Notes: generated by a model from the letters alone, not told the origin. 12,001 bases of DNA from Maritimibacter sp. (GCA_003520545.1 DOUP01000069.1:1-12001); one strand, 5' to 3'. Positions 1-7,278 are shown, counted from the stretch's first letter. Program-made: numbers and translations.

Positions 1-721
1 TCGGCGCGACGATGGCGGCCATCCACATGGCCATGGAAAACATCGTTCGGTTGGCCGGGCTGGCGGGTTCGCCACGCCTGCGGTGCTTGAGGAGGTGGAA
101 GGCCCCGACGCCGCCCACAATGAAGGCGGTGGTAAGGTAGGCCGCCGTGACCGTATGGGCCAAGCGATAGGGAAAGGACGGGTTGAAGATGATCTGCCAG
201 AAGTCCTCGGGCAGGAATTGCCCGGTTCCCGGGTCGATGGAAAAGCCGACGGGCGTGTGCATCCAGCTGTTTACCGACAGGATCCAGAAGGCCGAGATGA
301 ACGTGCCTATGGCCACCATCGCGGTTGCAGCCATGTGAAGTCCGGGGCCGACGCGGTCACGACCGAAAAGCATGATCCCGAGGAAGCCCGCTTCCAGGAA
401 AAAGGCCGACAGCACTTCGTAGGCCATGGGGGCGCCGATCACGGGGCCTGCCTTGTCGGAGAACACGGACCAGTTGGTGCCGAATTGGTAGGACATGACG
501 ATGCCCGATACCACGCCCATCGCGAAGGCCAGGGCGAAGACCTTCACCCAGTAGCGGAAGAGATCAAGGTAGCGGTGCTCCCTGGTCCAGAGCCACAGTG
601 CGTTCAACACTGCGAGGTAGGAGGCCAAGCCGATCGTGAAGGCGGGAAACAGGAAGTGGAACGAGACGGTGAAAGCAAATTGGATACGGGCCAGGATAAT
701 GGCGTCGAATGAACCAAGCAT
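1..721 (-). CDS. cydA: Cytochrome bd ubiquinol oxidase subunit I, N-terminal part (gene runs off left edge)
   Basis: Subunit I of the cytochrome bd quinol oxidase, an inner-membrane terminal oxidase that oxidises quinol and reduces oxygen to water at low oxygen. I translated the minus strand from the ATG at 721 and found an open frame of 240 residues to the window edge. It shows the heme b595 ligand in SFHFLFP (H22), the acidic pair in YEVLSAFFLEAGFLG (E102 and E110), the FGTNWS motif, NSWMHTPVG, and the heme b558 ligand in YRLAHTVTAAY (H189). These sit at a constant offset of +3 from E. coli H19, E99, E107 and H186. Several hydrophobic membrane segments are evident. The Q-loop and the Met ligand lie outside the window, so classic CydA cannot be separated from the cyanide-insensitive CioA type. 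A purine-rich ribosome binding site (GAGGGAG) precedes the ATG. It is transcribed divergently from the DUF4864 gene. Confidence 0.96.
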   Translation of the reverse strand, partial: MLGSFDAIILARIQFAFTVSFHFLFPAFTIGLASYLAVLNALWLWTREHRYLDLFRYWVKVFALAFAMGVVSGIVMSYQFGTNWSVFSDKAGPVIGAPMAYEVLSAFFLEAGFLGIMLFGRDRVGPGLHMAATAMVAIGTFISAFWILSVNSWMHTPVGFSIDPGTGQFLPEDFWQIIFNPSFPYRLAHTVTAAYLTTAFIVGGVGAFHLLKHRRRGEPASPANRTMFSMAMWMAAIVAP

Positions 722-975
722 GAAGCGCTCCCTCTATTGCGGCCGCTTACGTCATAGTATGGGCGACAAAGCCCCGAGGCGGTATGTGTCGGCTTGTCGC
801 AAAACCCAGATATTTCATACACCTTTTTGTGGCCGACGTTTGAAAAAGGGCCTTACCACCCAACACCGGACACTGTTTCGGGTTCCGCGGCAGGGTACGG
901 TCGCTCATTTTTGGCGGGGTTTTTGAAACTAATCCCGCTGCCCCTGCGTAGCTCCACCACATAGGGAGACATGCC
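722..975. promoter_or_regulatory. Divergent intergenic region between cydA and the DUF4864 gene
   Basis: This 254-base gap must hold the promoters for cydA (minus) and the DUF4864 operon (plus), since both genes start at its edges. I looked for an Fnr-type site (TTGAT-N4-ATCAA), expected for an oxygen-regulated cyd gene, and found none. The nearest thing is a short symmetrical TTG-TCG-CAA. No clear -35/-10 pair was found on either strand. AGGGAG at about 963 serves as ribosome binding site for the plus gene. Confidence 0.5.
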
Positions 976-1392
976 ATGAAGCAAATCATTCTTGCCGTCG
1001 CGCTGTCTCTGGCTGCTGTCCTGCCGGGCGTGTCGCCCGCGGAGGACGCCAATGAGACCGCCATTCAAGGCGTCATATCCAGCCAGTTCAGCGCTTTCCT
1101 CGAAAAAGACGTGGACGCCGCGTGGTCCTACGCCTCGCCCCTGATCCAGAACATGTTCCGCACGCCCGAGAACTTCGGCCGCATGGTCGAAAATGGCTAT
1201 CCGATGGTATACGCGCCCAGCGAAACCCGGTTTCTGGAGCTTCGCGACGTGGACGGTGCGCTATGGCAGAAGGTGCGCGTGCGCGATATGTCCGGTCAGT
1301 ATCACCTGCTGGACTACAAGATGGTCGAAACGGATGGTGGGTGGCTCATCGACGCGGTGCAGTTCATCAAGTCGGTCGGCCTTGGCGTATGA
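976..1392 (+). CDS. DUF4864 domain-containing secreted protein
   Basis: A 138-residue protein of the DUF4864 family, whose function is not known. The first 22 residues form a signal peptide: a Lys near the start, a hydrophobic stretch of Ala, Leu and Val, and a likely cleavage after SPA (A22), so the protein should reach the periplasm. The mature part carries the family pattern: a helix with SQFSAFLEKDVDAAWSYASP, then FRTPENFGRMVENGYPMVY, the FLELRDVDGALWQKVRVRD strand region, and a C-terminal YKMVETDGGWLIDAV strand pair. The layout resembles small cone-shaped folds of the NTF2/SnoaL type, which is inference. The start is supported by AGGGAG about 9 bases upstream. The DUF4336 gene follows after 26 bases, so the two are probably co-transcribed. 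Confidence 0.9.
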   Translation: MKQIILAVALSLAAVLPGVSPAEDANETAIQGVISSQFSAFLEKDVDAAWSYASPLIQNMFRTPENFGRMVENGYPMVYAPSETRFLELRDVDGALWQKVRVRDMSGQYHLLDYKMVETDGGWLIDAVQFIKSVGLGV

Positions 1393-1418
1393 GCTATTGA
1401 CCTGATCGGTGGATCGTC

Positions 1419-2159
1419 GTGTTCTGCGGCATGATCACGGGATACGAACCCCTCGACACGCCGAAAGCCATCGCAGACGACATCTGGATCGTCGACGGTC
1501 CTGCGATCCGGTTTTACGGGATGCCGTTTTCCACGCGGGCGACGATTTTGCGCCTTGAAAACGGAGAGCTTTGGGTGCACTCGCCGACCCGTCTCAGCAG
1601 TGCCCTGGCCGCGCGCATTGCGAGCCTTGGGACCGTCGCGCAACTGGTTGCGCCGAACTGGATTCACTATGCCTATGTTCATGAATGGAAAGACGCTTGG
1701 CTGGATGCGCAGACCTGGGCCGCGCCCGGCGTGGCCGAGCGCGCGGCCAAACACGGCGCGCCTTCCGATTTCGACCACCTGCTGACGCAAGATACACCTG
1801 CGGAGTGGGCGGGTCAGATCGACCAGATGATCGTGCGGGGGTCCGAGGTGCATCGGGAGGCCGTGTTTTTCCACCGGGCGAGCAAGACGTTGATCCTCAC
1901 TGATCTGATCGAGAACTTCGAGAAGAAGAATCTTCCTTGGTGGATGCGCCTGATCGTGCCGCTTGTCGGGGTCGTGGACCCGGATGGAAAAATGCCGCGC
2001 GACATGCGGATGACCTTTGCGAAGGGCAAGGATTCCTTGCGCGAGGATGTGGAGCGCATGATCGCCTGGGCGCCAGAGCGGATCATCCTTGCCCATGGTC
2101 GCTGGTACGAACGCGACGCCGTCGCGGAACTCGAACGCGCGTTTCGCTGGGTGCTCTGA
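1419..2159 (+). CDS. DUF4336 domain-containing protein (metallo-beta-lactamase-like)
   Basis: A 246-residue cytoplasmic protein of the DUF4336 family, related to the metallo-beta-lactamase fold but without the full HxHxDH metal motif. The substrate is unknown. Family landmarks are visible: an N-terminal IWIVDGPAIRFYGMPFSTRATILRL strand block, LWVHSPTRLS, then APNWIHYAYVHEWKDAW, TWAAPGV, TLILTDLIENF in the middle, and ERIILAHGRWY near the end. A moderately hydrophobic stretch, LPWWMRLIVPLVGVV, lies in the C-terminal third. The start is uncertain: GTG at 1419 has a weak GGTGG upstream, while the in-frame ATG at 1431 (242 residues, beginning MITGYEPLDTP) has no clear ribosome binding site. It probably shares a transcript with the preceding DUF4864 gene. 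Confidence 0.88.
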   Translation: MFCGMITGYEPLDTPKAIADDIWIVDGPAIRFYGMPFSTRATILRLENGELWVHSPTRLSSALAARIASLGTVAQLVAPNWIHYAYVHEWKDAWLDAQTWAAPGVAERAAKHGAPSDFDHLLTQDTPAEWAGQIDQMIVRGSEVHREAVFFHRASKTLILTDLIENFEKKNLPWWMRLIVPLVGVVDPDGKMPRDMRMTFAKGKDSLREDVERMIAWAPERIILAHGRWYERDAVAELERAFRWVL

Positions 2160-2240
2160 CGCGGGCGAGCACCGTACGCTGCCCTCAAGGCCCTTTAATC
2201 ACGATCTTCTACCCCTTTCCCTATCCGGGCCGATCCTGTC

Positions 2241-2257
2241 CTGCGCTGTTTGCGCAG
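2241..2257. other. Small hairpin in the leader of the beta-helix gene
   Basis: CTGCGC (2241-2246) and GCGCAG (2252-2257) form a perfect 6-bp stem around a TGTTT loop in the 136-base gap before the gene at 2296. It has no T-run after it, so it is not a convincing terminator. It could act as a transcript leader structure. I saw no -35/-10 pair in this gap. Confidence 0.4.
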
Positions 2258-2295
2258 CCCTCGTGCCCGCCTGCGGATCACGGAAAGGGAATTTC

Positions 2296-4584
2296 ATGAA
2301 TATCTCGATCACCGAGGGCATCAACCTGATGCCACCCCAGTTCGTCGATGGTCTCGCCGTTTGGTCGAGCGAAAACGGCACCGCCGGTTCGGCGACCTAT
2401 GACGGGGCGGCCAACGCGGCCTATGTGCCGTCGGACCAGGACTTCGGCGGCTGCCTGGAGCTTCTGAAGACCGATGCCACGCAGAAATTGCGCTGGATGG
2501 GGCAGACACCGATCCTGCCGGGAACTTACCTGCGCATTACCGCGCGGGTAAAAGCGATGAGCGGGATCTTCCCGGACGTGCGGATCGCCGGCTACGCGAT
2601 GGATGGATCGGACAACCATGTCGGCGGGCTGACCGAAGTCGGGTCGAGCGTGTCGCTCGACACCTATGGAAAGGTGGTCGAGGTCACGGCCATCGTCGGC
2701 ACGGGCAACCGGGACGGGGTCGATATGATCTGGGGCGCCGGGCCGGTTTACGGGCATTTCGGCGTAGATCTCGTTGGGTCGTCGGGCGGTATCCTGCGGA
2801 TCGACGACCTGATCATCGAAGACGTCACATCGGCCTTCCTGCGCGATATGCTCGACGTAGTGGACGTGCGTGATTTCGGGGCAGTGGGGGATGGATCGAC
2901 CGATGATCGTCCCGCCTTCGCGGCGGCGGACACCGCCGCAGATGGGCGCACGGTGATCGTGCCGGAGGGGAGCTATTACATCGGCTCCTCCCTGACCATC
3001 CAGAACAAGATCCGGTTCGAAGGCACGGTAACCATGCCGGCCGCCGCTCGCCTCGCGCTCATTCGGAATTTCGACCTGCCGACATATGCAGACGCTTTTG
3101 ACGACGAGGTAACCGGGTTCAAGAAGGGCTTTCAGGCCCTGATGAATTTCTCCGACCACGACAGCTTTGATCTCGGGGGGCGGTCCATTGAACTGACCGA
3201 ACCCATCGACATGCAGGACGCTTTGAACGACTCGAACACGTTCCTGATCCGGCGGGTGATACGGAACGGTGTGTTTTATGCGCTGAACAGCGGGAATTGG
3301 GACCCCGAGGTTGCGACGTCCCAGGCGACCTACAACCCGAACAATCCGGAACAATTGACCAACGTCACCAACGCATCGCAGATCCAGCCGGGGTCCGAGA
3401 TCGCGGGCAACGGTGTCGGGCGTGAGGTATACGTCAAATCGGTCAACGTGGCGGCGCAGACGGTTACGCTGACACAAGGGCTTTATGGCCCGAACACGAC
3501 GCAGAGTTACACGTTCACACGTTACAAATACATGCTCGACTTCATGAAGTTCGAGAACCTGCGACGGCTGGTGTTCGACGCCGTCGAGTTCCAGATGAAC
3601 GGCTACACCAACGGCATCCTGATGGCGAAGGAGGGGGAGAACTGGCAGTTCAAGGACTGTTTCTTCATCAAGCCGAAGGTGAAGGGCATTACGTCCGCTG
3701 GCCGGTCCTGTCAGGATTTGCATCTTGATCGCTGCCAGTTCATCTCGTCCGAACAGGGGCTTGCGGCAACGGACCGGGTGTCGGTCGGGTTCAACGTCAA
3801 TTCCAACGACACCAAGATCCGGGATAATCGGTTTCAGCGAATGGGGCTGTCTGCGATTTTGAACGGGACCGGGCACCTGGTCCTCGGTAACCACATCTTT
3901 CAGGGCGACGATTCCTCGAACGCGCCACGGTTGGCGGGTCTTGTCCTCACGTATGAACCCGCGATGACGGTGATCACCGGCAACTACATCGACAACTGCT
4001 CTATCGAATGGACCAACGAGCACGACCCCAACCCGACTTTCGGCTCGGAATACGGGTTCGGCAATCTCACGATCACCGGCAATATCTTCTATTGCTCAAA
4101 TGCGATCTCAAGCTTCCGGTTCATCCGCGTAAAACCCTACGGGTCGGGGCATTTCATCTCCGGCCTGCACGTGAACGAGAATACCTTCAACGGTGGCTCG
4201 GGCATCGACCGGGTGGAGGAATGGGATACCTCGTTCGCCTCCCCCGACAAGTGGCGGTTCCGAAACATCACCTTCGAGCGGAACAATTTCACGGCTGTCA
4301 GCCAGCGCACGATCAGCCCGGTTACGCTGGAGTTCAACCAGAGCTCGAACGCGAGCACCTGGACTCTCGATGTCTCCGCCTACCTGCCGTTTGGCGGCAA
4401 TGCCCGCACGGTGGCGTCCGTGACGCCCGAGGGGGAGATCAGGGACGCTGCGAATAATCGCGTGACCGCGTTTCCCTATGCGCTCCCGAACGCGGGACCG
4501 AGCGGCAACTACGTTCAAGTCGTCTGGCCGAGCGCCTGCCGCGGCACGGTGCAGGTGGTGGCGCGGGTCGACAAGCCGATCTGA
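2296..4584 (+). CDS. Pectate lyase/GH28-related right-handed beta-helix protein; candidate spike or carbohydrate-binding surface protein
   Basis: A 762-residue protein. An open frame continues upstream to 2089, but the ATG at 2296 is preferred because AAAGGGA lies 7 bases before it and MNISITEGINLMPP matches the family N-terminus as I recall it. Residues about 10-180 form a beta-rich domain (YDGAANAAYVPSDQDFGG, then LRITARVKAMSG, ending LRIDDLIIED) that looks like a carbohydrate-binding jelly roll. At 191-204 the signature VRDFGAVGDGSTDD opens the pectate-lyase superfamily beta-helix, which runs to about 700 with repeated N-rich turns (IRDNRF, ITGNYI, ITGNIF, VNENTF, FERNNF). There is no signal peptide. 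Such proteins often form trimeric phage tailspikes. The Rhodobacter capsulatus gene transfer agent uses head-spike proteins, GhsA and GhsB, to bind capsule, and I believe this family is similar to GhsB, though this is unverified. No phage genes lie nearby. A strong terminator follows. Confidence 0.85.
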   Translation: MNISITEGINLMPPQFVDGLAVWSSENGTAGSATYDGAANAAYVPSDQDFGGCLELLKTDATQKLRWMGQTPILPGTYLRITARVKAMSGIFPDVRIAGYAMDGSDNHVGGLTEVGSSVSLDTYGKVVEVTAIVGTGNRDGVDMIWGAGPVYGHFGVDLVGSSGGILRIDDLIIEDVTSAFLRDMLDVVDVRDFGAVGDGSTDDRPAFAAADTAADGRTVIVPEGSYYIGSSLTIQNKIRFEGTVTMPAAARLALIRNFDLPTYADAFDDEVTGFKKGFQALMNFSDHDSFDLGGRSIELTEPIDMQDALNDSNTFLIRRVIRNGVFYALNSGNWDPEVATSQATYNPNNPEQLTNVTNASQIQPGSEIAGNGVGREVYVKSVNVAAQTVTLTQGLYGPNTTQSYTFTRYKYMLDFMKFENLRRLVFDAVEFQMNGYTNGILMAKEGENWQFKDCFFIKPKVKGITSAGRSCQDLHLDRCQFISSEQGLAATDRVSVGFNVNSNDTKIRDNRFQRMGLSAILNGTGHLVLGNHIFQGDDSSNAPRLAGLVLTYEPAMTVITGNYIDNCSIEWTNEHDPNPTFGSEYGFGNLTITGNIFYCSNAISSFRFIRVKPYGSGHFISGLHVNENTFNGGSGIDRVEEWDTSFASPDKWRFRNITFERNNFTAVSQRTISPVTLEFNQSSNASTWTLDVSAYLPFGGNARTVASVTPEGEIRDAANNRVTAFPYALPNAGPSGNYVQVVWPSACRGTVQVVARVDKPI

Positions 4585-4609
4585 GCGGACCTTCCCATAT
4601 GACCCGCGA

Positions 4610-4643
4610 AACGCCCCGGAGCCATCCGGGGCGTTGTTGTTTC
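4610..4643 (+). terminator. Rho-independent terminator after the beta-helix gene
   Basis: A perfect 11-bp stem, AACGCCCCGGA (4610-4620) with TCCGGGGCGTT (4625-4635), closes on a 4-base GCCA loop 25 bases after the stop codon and is followed by the T-rich stretch GTTGTTTCC. Stem strength and position make it the clearest terminator in the window. It separates the beta-helix gene from everything downstream. Confidence 0.88.
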
Positions 4644-5115
4644 CAGTCAAGGCGCGATGCGCGTCGGGACAGTATGATCGCCGGGCAAAGGCAGGAGAGT
4701 TCTACGCCCGACACCGCGCCCACACCCCCCCGGTCGAGAAAACGTCTGCGAAGGAGACCGACACCTCCGCCCCGACGCCGATGGAAGAGACCGAGCTTGA
4801 GCGCATGTTCGTGCGCTCCGGTATCCGTCTGTTCAAAACTGGTTCTCGGTCACGCAGGATAAAGCAGGATAAACAGGTGCGCCGGTTCAAGGCGCGGGAA
4901 ACCGATCCTTTGGAGCGGTGGAACCTGTCCCCCGTGGACAAGGCTTCACAGGGTATCCACTGCGCAGATCACATCCTTGGGCTCAGCCTGTATCCGGATC
5001 ACAGGGGGGATGATCCCGGCACGGCTGACAAGGGCGGGATAGCAAGGCTGCTTGCGGTCTCATTGTTCTGAAAGGCGGGCTTTCGCCTGCGCGGTGAGGC
5101 GAGGTTTTCCATCGC
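4644..5115. other. Intergenic stretch with no convincing gene
   Basis: About 470 bases lie between the terminator and the promoter of the transglycosylase gene. Open frames exist on both strands (plus, entering from inside the beta-helix gene and ending at 5071; minus, 4702-4941), but their products are rich in Arg, Ser and Pro without recognisable motifs, and the starts lack ribosome binding sites. No tRNA cloverleaf was found. The stretch holds a tandem 10-base repeat (4854-4873) and a short stem, AGGCG/CGCCT, around GGCTTT near 5072-5087. It could be decayed coding sequence or a small RNA locus, but nothing proves either. Confidence 0.55.
4854..4873 (+). repeat. Tandem duplication of GCAGGATAAA
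   Basis: The 10-mer GCAGGATAAA occurs twice head to tail at 4854-4863 and 4864-4873 and is followed by a partial third start (CAGG). Two copies could easily be a chance slippage product, and no function is evident. Confidence 0.6.
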
Positions 5116-5144
5116 TTGGCGGGCGCGGCCAGGACGGCTATTGT
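5116..5144 (+). promoter_or_regulatory. Candidate sigma-70-type promoter of the lytic transglycosylase gene
   Basis: TTGGCG (5116-5121) and TATTGT (5139-5144) are separated by exactly 17 bases. Each matches the TTGACA and TATAAT consensus at four of six positions. The predicted start would be near 5151, giving a leader of roughly 28 bases before the ATG at 5179. Promoter calls in GC-rich alphaproteobacterial DNA are weak without experiments. Confidence 0.4.
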
Positions 5145-5159
5145 TTCGGAAAACGAAAC
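5143..5159. promoter_or_regulatory. Palindrome GTTTCG-N5-CGAAAC over the -10/start region (possible operator)
   Basis: GTTTCG (5143-5148) and CGAAAC (5154-5159) are perfect 6-bp inverted arms around GAAAA. The left arm overlaps the end of the candidate -10 box and the rest covers the predicted transcription start of the transglycosylase gene, a typical repressor position. It could also be an RNA hairpin in the 5' leader. No regulator is assigned. Confidence 0.45.
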
Positions 5160-5178
5160 CCAAATTTCGGGGGCAGGC

Positions 5179-6465
5179 ATGAGCCAGACCATCAATTTTT
5201 CACGCCGCGCGGCTGTCGCAAGCCTCGGGGCGGCGACCCTGCTCGCGGGTTGCGGACGTGGGCCGATCGGCGCGGCACTGGCCGGACCGTCTGATCCGGC
5301 CCCGGCCCGCCCGTCGTCAGTGGTAACCGACAACGCGGGTTTCGACAGCTTCGTCGCGAGCTTCAAGAACCGGGCCGAAGGGCAGGGCTACCCGCGCACG
5401 CTCCTCGACCGGGCGTTTCGCGGCGCGGGCTACATGCCCGACGTGATCGCGAAGGACCGCAAACAGACCGAGTTTACGCGGACGCTCGAAGACTACCTCG
5501 CCATTGCGGCGAGTGATGAGCGGGTGAAGAACGGGCGCGCGGTATTTCAACGCTACAGTTCGACCTTCTCGAAGATCGAAGCGCGCTTCGGCGTGGACGC
5601 CAAGGTCGTTGCGGCGATCTGGGGGATGGAGAGCAGCTACGGCGTGCGCCGAGGGTCCGAACCGATCGTGAGCGCCATGGCGACGCTGGCCTATGACGGG
5701 CGCCGTCGCGACTTTTTCACCAAACAGCTTTACGCCGTTCTGAAAATCCTGCGGGCAGGGGACACGACGCCCGAGAACATGCGTGGCTCCTGGGCCGGTG
5801 CGATGGGTCATACACAATTCATGCCGACGTCCTATCTTGCCTATGCGGTGGATTTCACTGGCGACGGACGCCGCGACATCTGGGCGGACGATCCGACCGA
5901 CGCACTTGCCTCGGCGGCAAACTACCTCAAGACCTTTAGTTGGACGAAAGGCCAGCCCTGGGGCGTGGAGGTGAAACTGCCTGGCGGCTTCGACCTGTCG
6001 AAAGCCGGGTTCTCGATCAAACGCAGCCCGGCCGATTGGGCGGCGATGGGCGTGCGCGACATGAACGGGGGAAGGGTGCCAAACCACGGCGCGGCGCGGG
6101 TGATCACGCCGGCGGGTGGTGGCGGACCGGCCTTCATGGTCTTTTCCAACTTCGACGTTATCAAGCGCTACAACAACGCGACCTCTTACGCGATTGGTGT
6201 CGGTCACCTGGGCGACCGGATCGCAGGCGGCGGTCCCATCCGGGGCAGCTTTGGGCCGGACCCGCAGGGGCTGACGCTTGAGGATCGCAAGGACATTCAG
6301 AACCGATTGACTCGCAAGGGGTTTGACACCGATGGGGCCGACGGTGTCATCGGGGCCAAGTCCGAAGCAGCGATCCGGGCTTATGAAGCGGCCAATGGCT
6401 TGCCGTCCACGGGTCTTGCGACAAAGGCGCTCTTGATCCATCTGGGCGGGCGCCCGCGCGGCTAG
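5179..6465 (+). CDS. Lytic murein transglycosylase, MltB type, lipoprotein with C-terminal peptidoglycan-binding domain
   Basis: A 428-residue enzyme that cleaves the MurNAc-GlcNAc bond of peptidoglycan with formation of 1,6-anhydroMurNAc. The ATG at 5179 is chosen because GGGGGCAGG sits just upstream and MSQTINFSRRAAVASLGAATLLAGC then gives a lipoprotein signal peptide with lipobox LAGC (C25). The twin Arg at residues 9-10 allows either Sec or Tat export. The SLT_2/MltB catalytic domain covers about 53-350, with the catalytic Glu in AAIWGMESSYGV (E151), the MGHTQFMPTSYLAYAVDFTGDGRRDIW block (about 209-235), and NNATSYAIGVGHLGDRIAG (332-350). Residues about 366-424 form a PG_binding_1 domain (LEDRKDIQNRLTRKGFDTDGADGVIG). 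The stop codon TAG lies inside a palindromic element. Confidence 0.94.
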   Translation: MSQTINFSRRAAVASLGAATLLAGCGRGPIGAALAGPSDPAPARPSSVVTDNAGFDSFVASFKNRAEGQGYPRTLLDRAFRGAGYMPDVIAKDRKQTEFTRTLEDYLAIAASDERVKNGRAVFQRYSSTFSKIEARFGVDAKVVAAIWGMESSYGVRRGSEPIVSAMATLAYDGRRRDFFTKQLYAVLKILRAGDTTPENMRGSWAGAMGHTQFMPTSYLAYAVDFTGDGRRDIWADDPTDALASAANYLKTFSWTKGQPWGVEVKLPGGFDLSKAGFSIKRSPADWAAMGVRDMNGGRVPNHGAARVITPAGGGGPAFMVFSNFDVIKRYNNATSYAIGVGHLGDRIAGGGPIRGSFGPDPQGLTLEDRKDIQNRLTRKGFDTDGADGVIGAKSEAAIRAYEAANGLPSTGLATKALLIHLGGRPRG

Positions 6466-6517
6466 AGCTCGTCGCGAAAAAGTGGGAGCCGGTTTTTCGC
6501 GTCTCGGACGTGCTCTA
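6463..6517. repeat. Two-tier palindromic element that supplies the transglycosylase stop codon
   Basis: The inner arms CGCGAAAAA (6473-6481) and TTTTTCGCG (6493-6501) are perfect 9-bp complements around GTGGGAGCCGG. The outer arms TAGAGC-T-CGTC and its partner GACG-T-GCTCTA (6508-6517) pair with one mismatch, and six bases (TCTCGG) bulge on the right side. The stop codon TAG at 6463-6465 is the first triplet of the element. Very similar GCGAAAAAGTGGGA / CCGGTTTTTCGC intergenic palindromes are, from memory, scattered in many copies through rhizobial and related genomes. It may also serve as a bidirectional terminator. Confidence 0.7.
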
Positions 6518-6638
6518 TAACCCGGCCGGTGACCGGTGGTCGCAGCCTCTCGCCAAATCATGGCCCTCGTGTCAGGCTCCGCTCAGCGGCATTCTACGGT
6601 TGCCGGGAGGCAAACAATACGGAGAAGAGACCAAGGAT

Positions 6639-7235
6639 ATGTGGAACGAACGCTTCGCGACGGAAGACTACGTTTTTGGCAAGTCACCCAGTCAGTTCCT
6701 AGTGGCGCAGGCCAAGCATCTGGAAGGAGCCGAGACGGCACTCGCCATTGCGGATGGAGAAGGGCGCAATTCCCTGTTTCTCGCGAAGCAGGGTCTGGAC
6801 GTCACGGCGATGGAAGCCAGTCCAAACGCGCTCGCCAAAGCAAGAAAGCTTGCGGACGAGGAGGGCGTCTCGCTGACGCTGCAGGAGGCGGACATCTTTG
6901 CCTATCCATGGGAGGCTAGGCTATATGACCGGGTCGTCGGCGTGTTTTTCCAGTTCATGGGGCCGGACCTGCGCGCCCGAGTGATCGAGGGCATGAAAGC
7001 CGCGACCGCGCCCGGTGGTCTGGTGATGATCCACGGCTACACGCCCAAGCAGTTGGACTTTGGCACCGGCGGGCCGAAAGCCGTCGAAAATCTCTACACG
7101 CCGGAAATCCTCTCCGACGCCTTCGCCGATTGGGAGATCCTTCGGTTGGAAGACTACGAGGTCGATCTGGACGAGGGCGAGGGCCATTCGGGCCGCTCAG
7201 CCGTGATTGATCTGATCGCACGAAAACCCGCGTAA
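6639..7235 (+). CDS. Class I SAM-dependent methyltransferase
   Basis: A 198-residue cytoplasmic methyltransferase with a Rossmann fold. The ATG at 6639 is preferred: a purine-rich GGAGAAGAGACCAAGGA lies upstream, and MWNERFATEDYVFGKSPSQFL is the typical N-terminus of this TehB/thiopurine-methyltransferase-like group (W2, F6, Y11-FG and P17 conserved). The GTG at 6510 would add 43 residues translated from the palindromic element and is rejected. SAM-binding motif I is ALAIADGEGRNSLFLA (34-49), followed by the acidic residue at the end of strand 2 (E59 in TAMEAS) and D86 in LQEADIF. The C-terminal part (YTPEILSDAF, then GHSGRSAVIDLIARKP) matches the group. The substrate is not predictable. It could detoxify oxyanions or small molecules, which would fit with the efflux gene 43 bases downstream, but that is inference. 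Confidence 0.9.
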   Translation: MWNERFATEDYVFGKSPSQFLVAQAKHLEGAETALAIADGEGRNSLFLAKQGLDVTAMEASPNALAKARKLADEEGVSLTLQEADIFAYPWEARLYDRVVGVFFQFMGPDLRARVIEGMKAATAPGGLVMIHGYTPKQLDFGTGGPKAVENLYTPEILSDAFADWEILRLEDYEVDLDEGEGHSGRSAVIDLIARKPA

Positions 7236-7278
7236 CGTCACGGCTTTTCGGCGCTCACGTCCCGTGGCATGAGAGGCC

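Noticed and set aside
83..712. 209-residue plus-strand open frame at the left edge
   Set aside because: It is the antisense of cydA. The minus strand translates to a clear cytochrome bd subunit I with heme ligands in place, while this frame gives a low-complexity Gly/His/Glu-rich product.
722..975. Fnr/Anr box upstream of cydA
   Set aside because: Expected for an oxygen-regulated bd oxidase, but no TTGAT-N4-ATCAA-like site was found. TTGTCGCAA has the wrong spacing.
2089..2295. Upstream extension of the beta-helix protein by 69 residues
   Set aside because: It overlaps the end of the DUF4336 gene, has no ribosome binding site, and the AAAGGGA before the ATG at 2296 plus the family-like MNISITEGINLMPP start favour the shorter form.
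2278..4023. 581-residue minus-strand open frame opposite the beta-helix gene
   Set aside because: It is a long shadow frame caused by high GC. The product is rich in Arg, Val, His and Asp with no domain, and the plus strand carries a recognisable protein through the same bases.
4871..4905. Possible tRNA T-arm (GGTTCAAGGC)
   Set aside because: The bases flanking TTCAAGG do not pair (GCCGG against CGCGG) and no acceptor, D or anticodon stem could be drawn around it.
4702..4941. 79-residue minus-strand open frame in the intergenic gap
   Set aside because: It starts with TTG without a ribosome binding site and shows no conserved-looking features.
4478..5071. 197-residue plus-strand open frame crossing the terminator
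   Set aside because: It starts inside the beta-helix gene in another frame, passes through the 11-bp terminator stem, and its product has no recognisable motif.
5317..6561. 414-residue minus-strand open frame opposite the transglycosylase
   Set aside because: Shadow frame. The plus strand shows a lipobox, a catalytic Glu motif and a peptidoglycan-binding domain.
6510..6638. N-terminal extension of the methyltransferase from GTG at 6510
   Set aside because: The extra 43 residues would be translated from the palindromic element and lack family similarity. The ATG at 6639 gives the typical MWNERF start.
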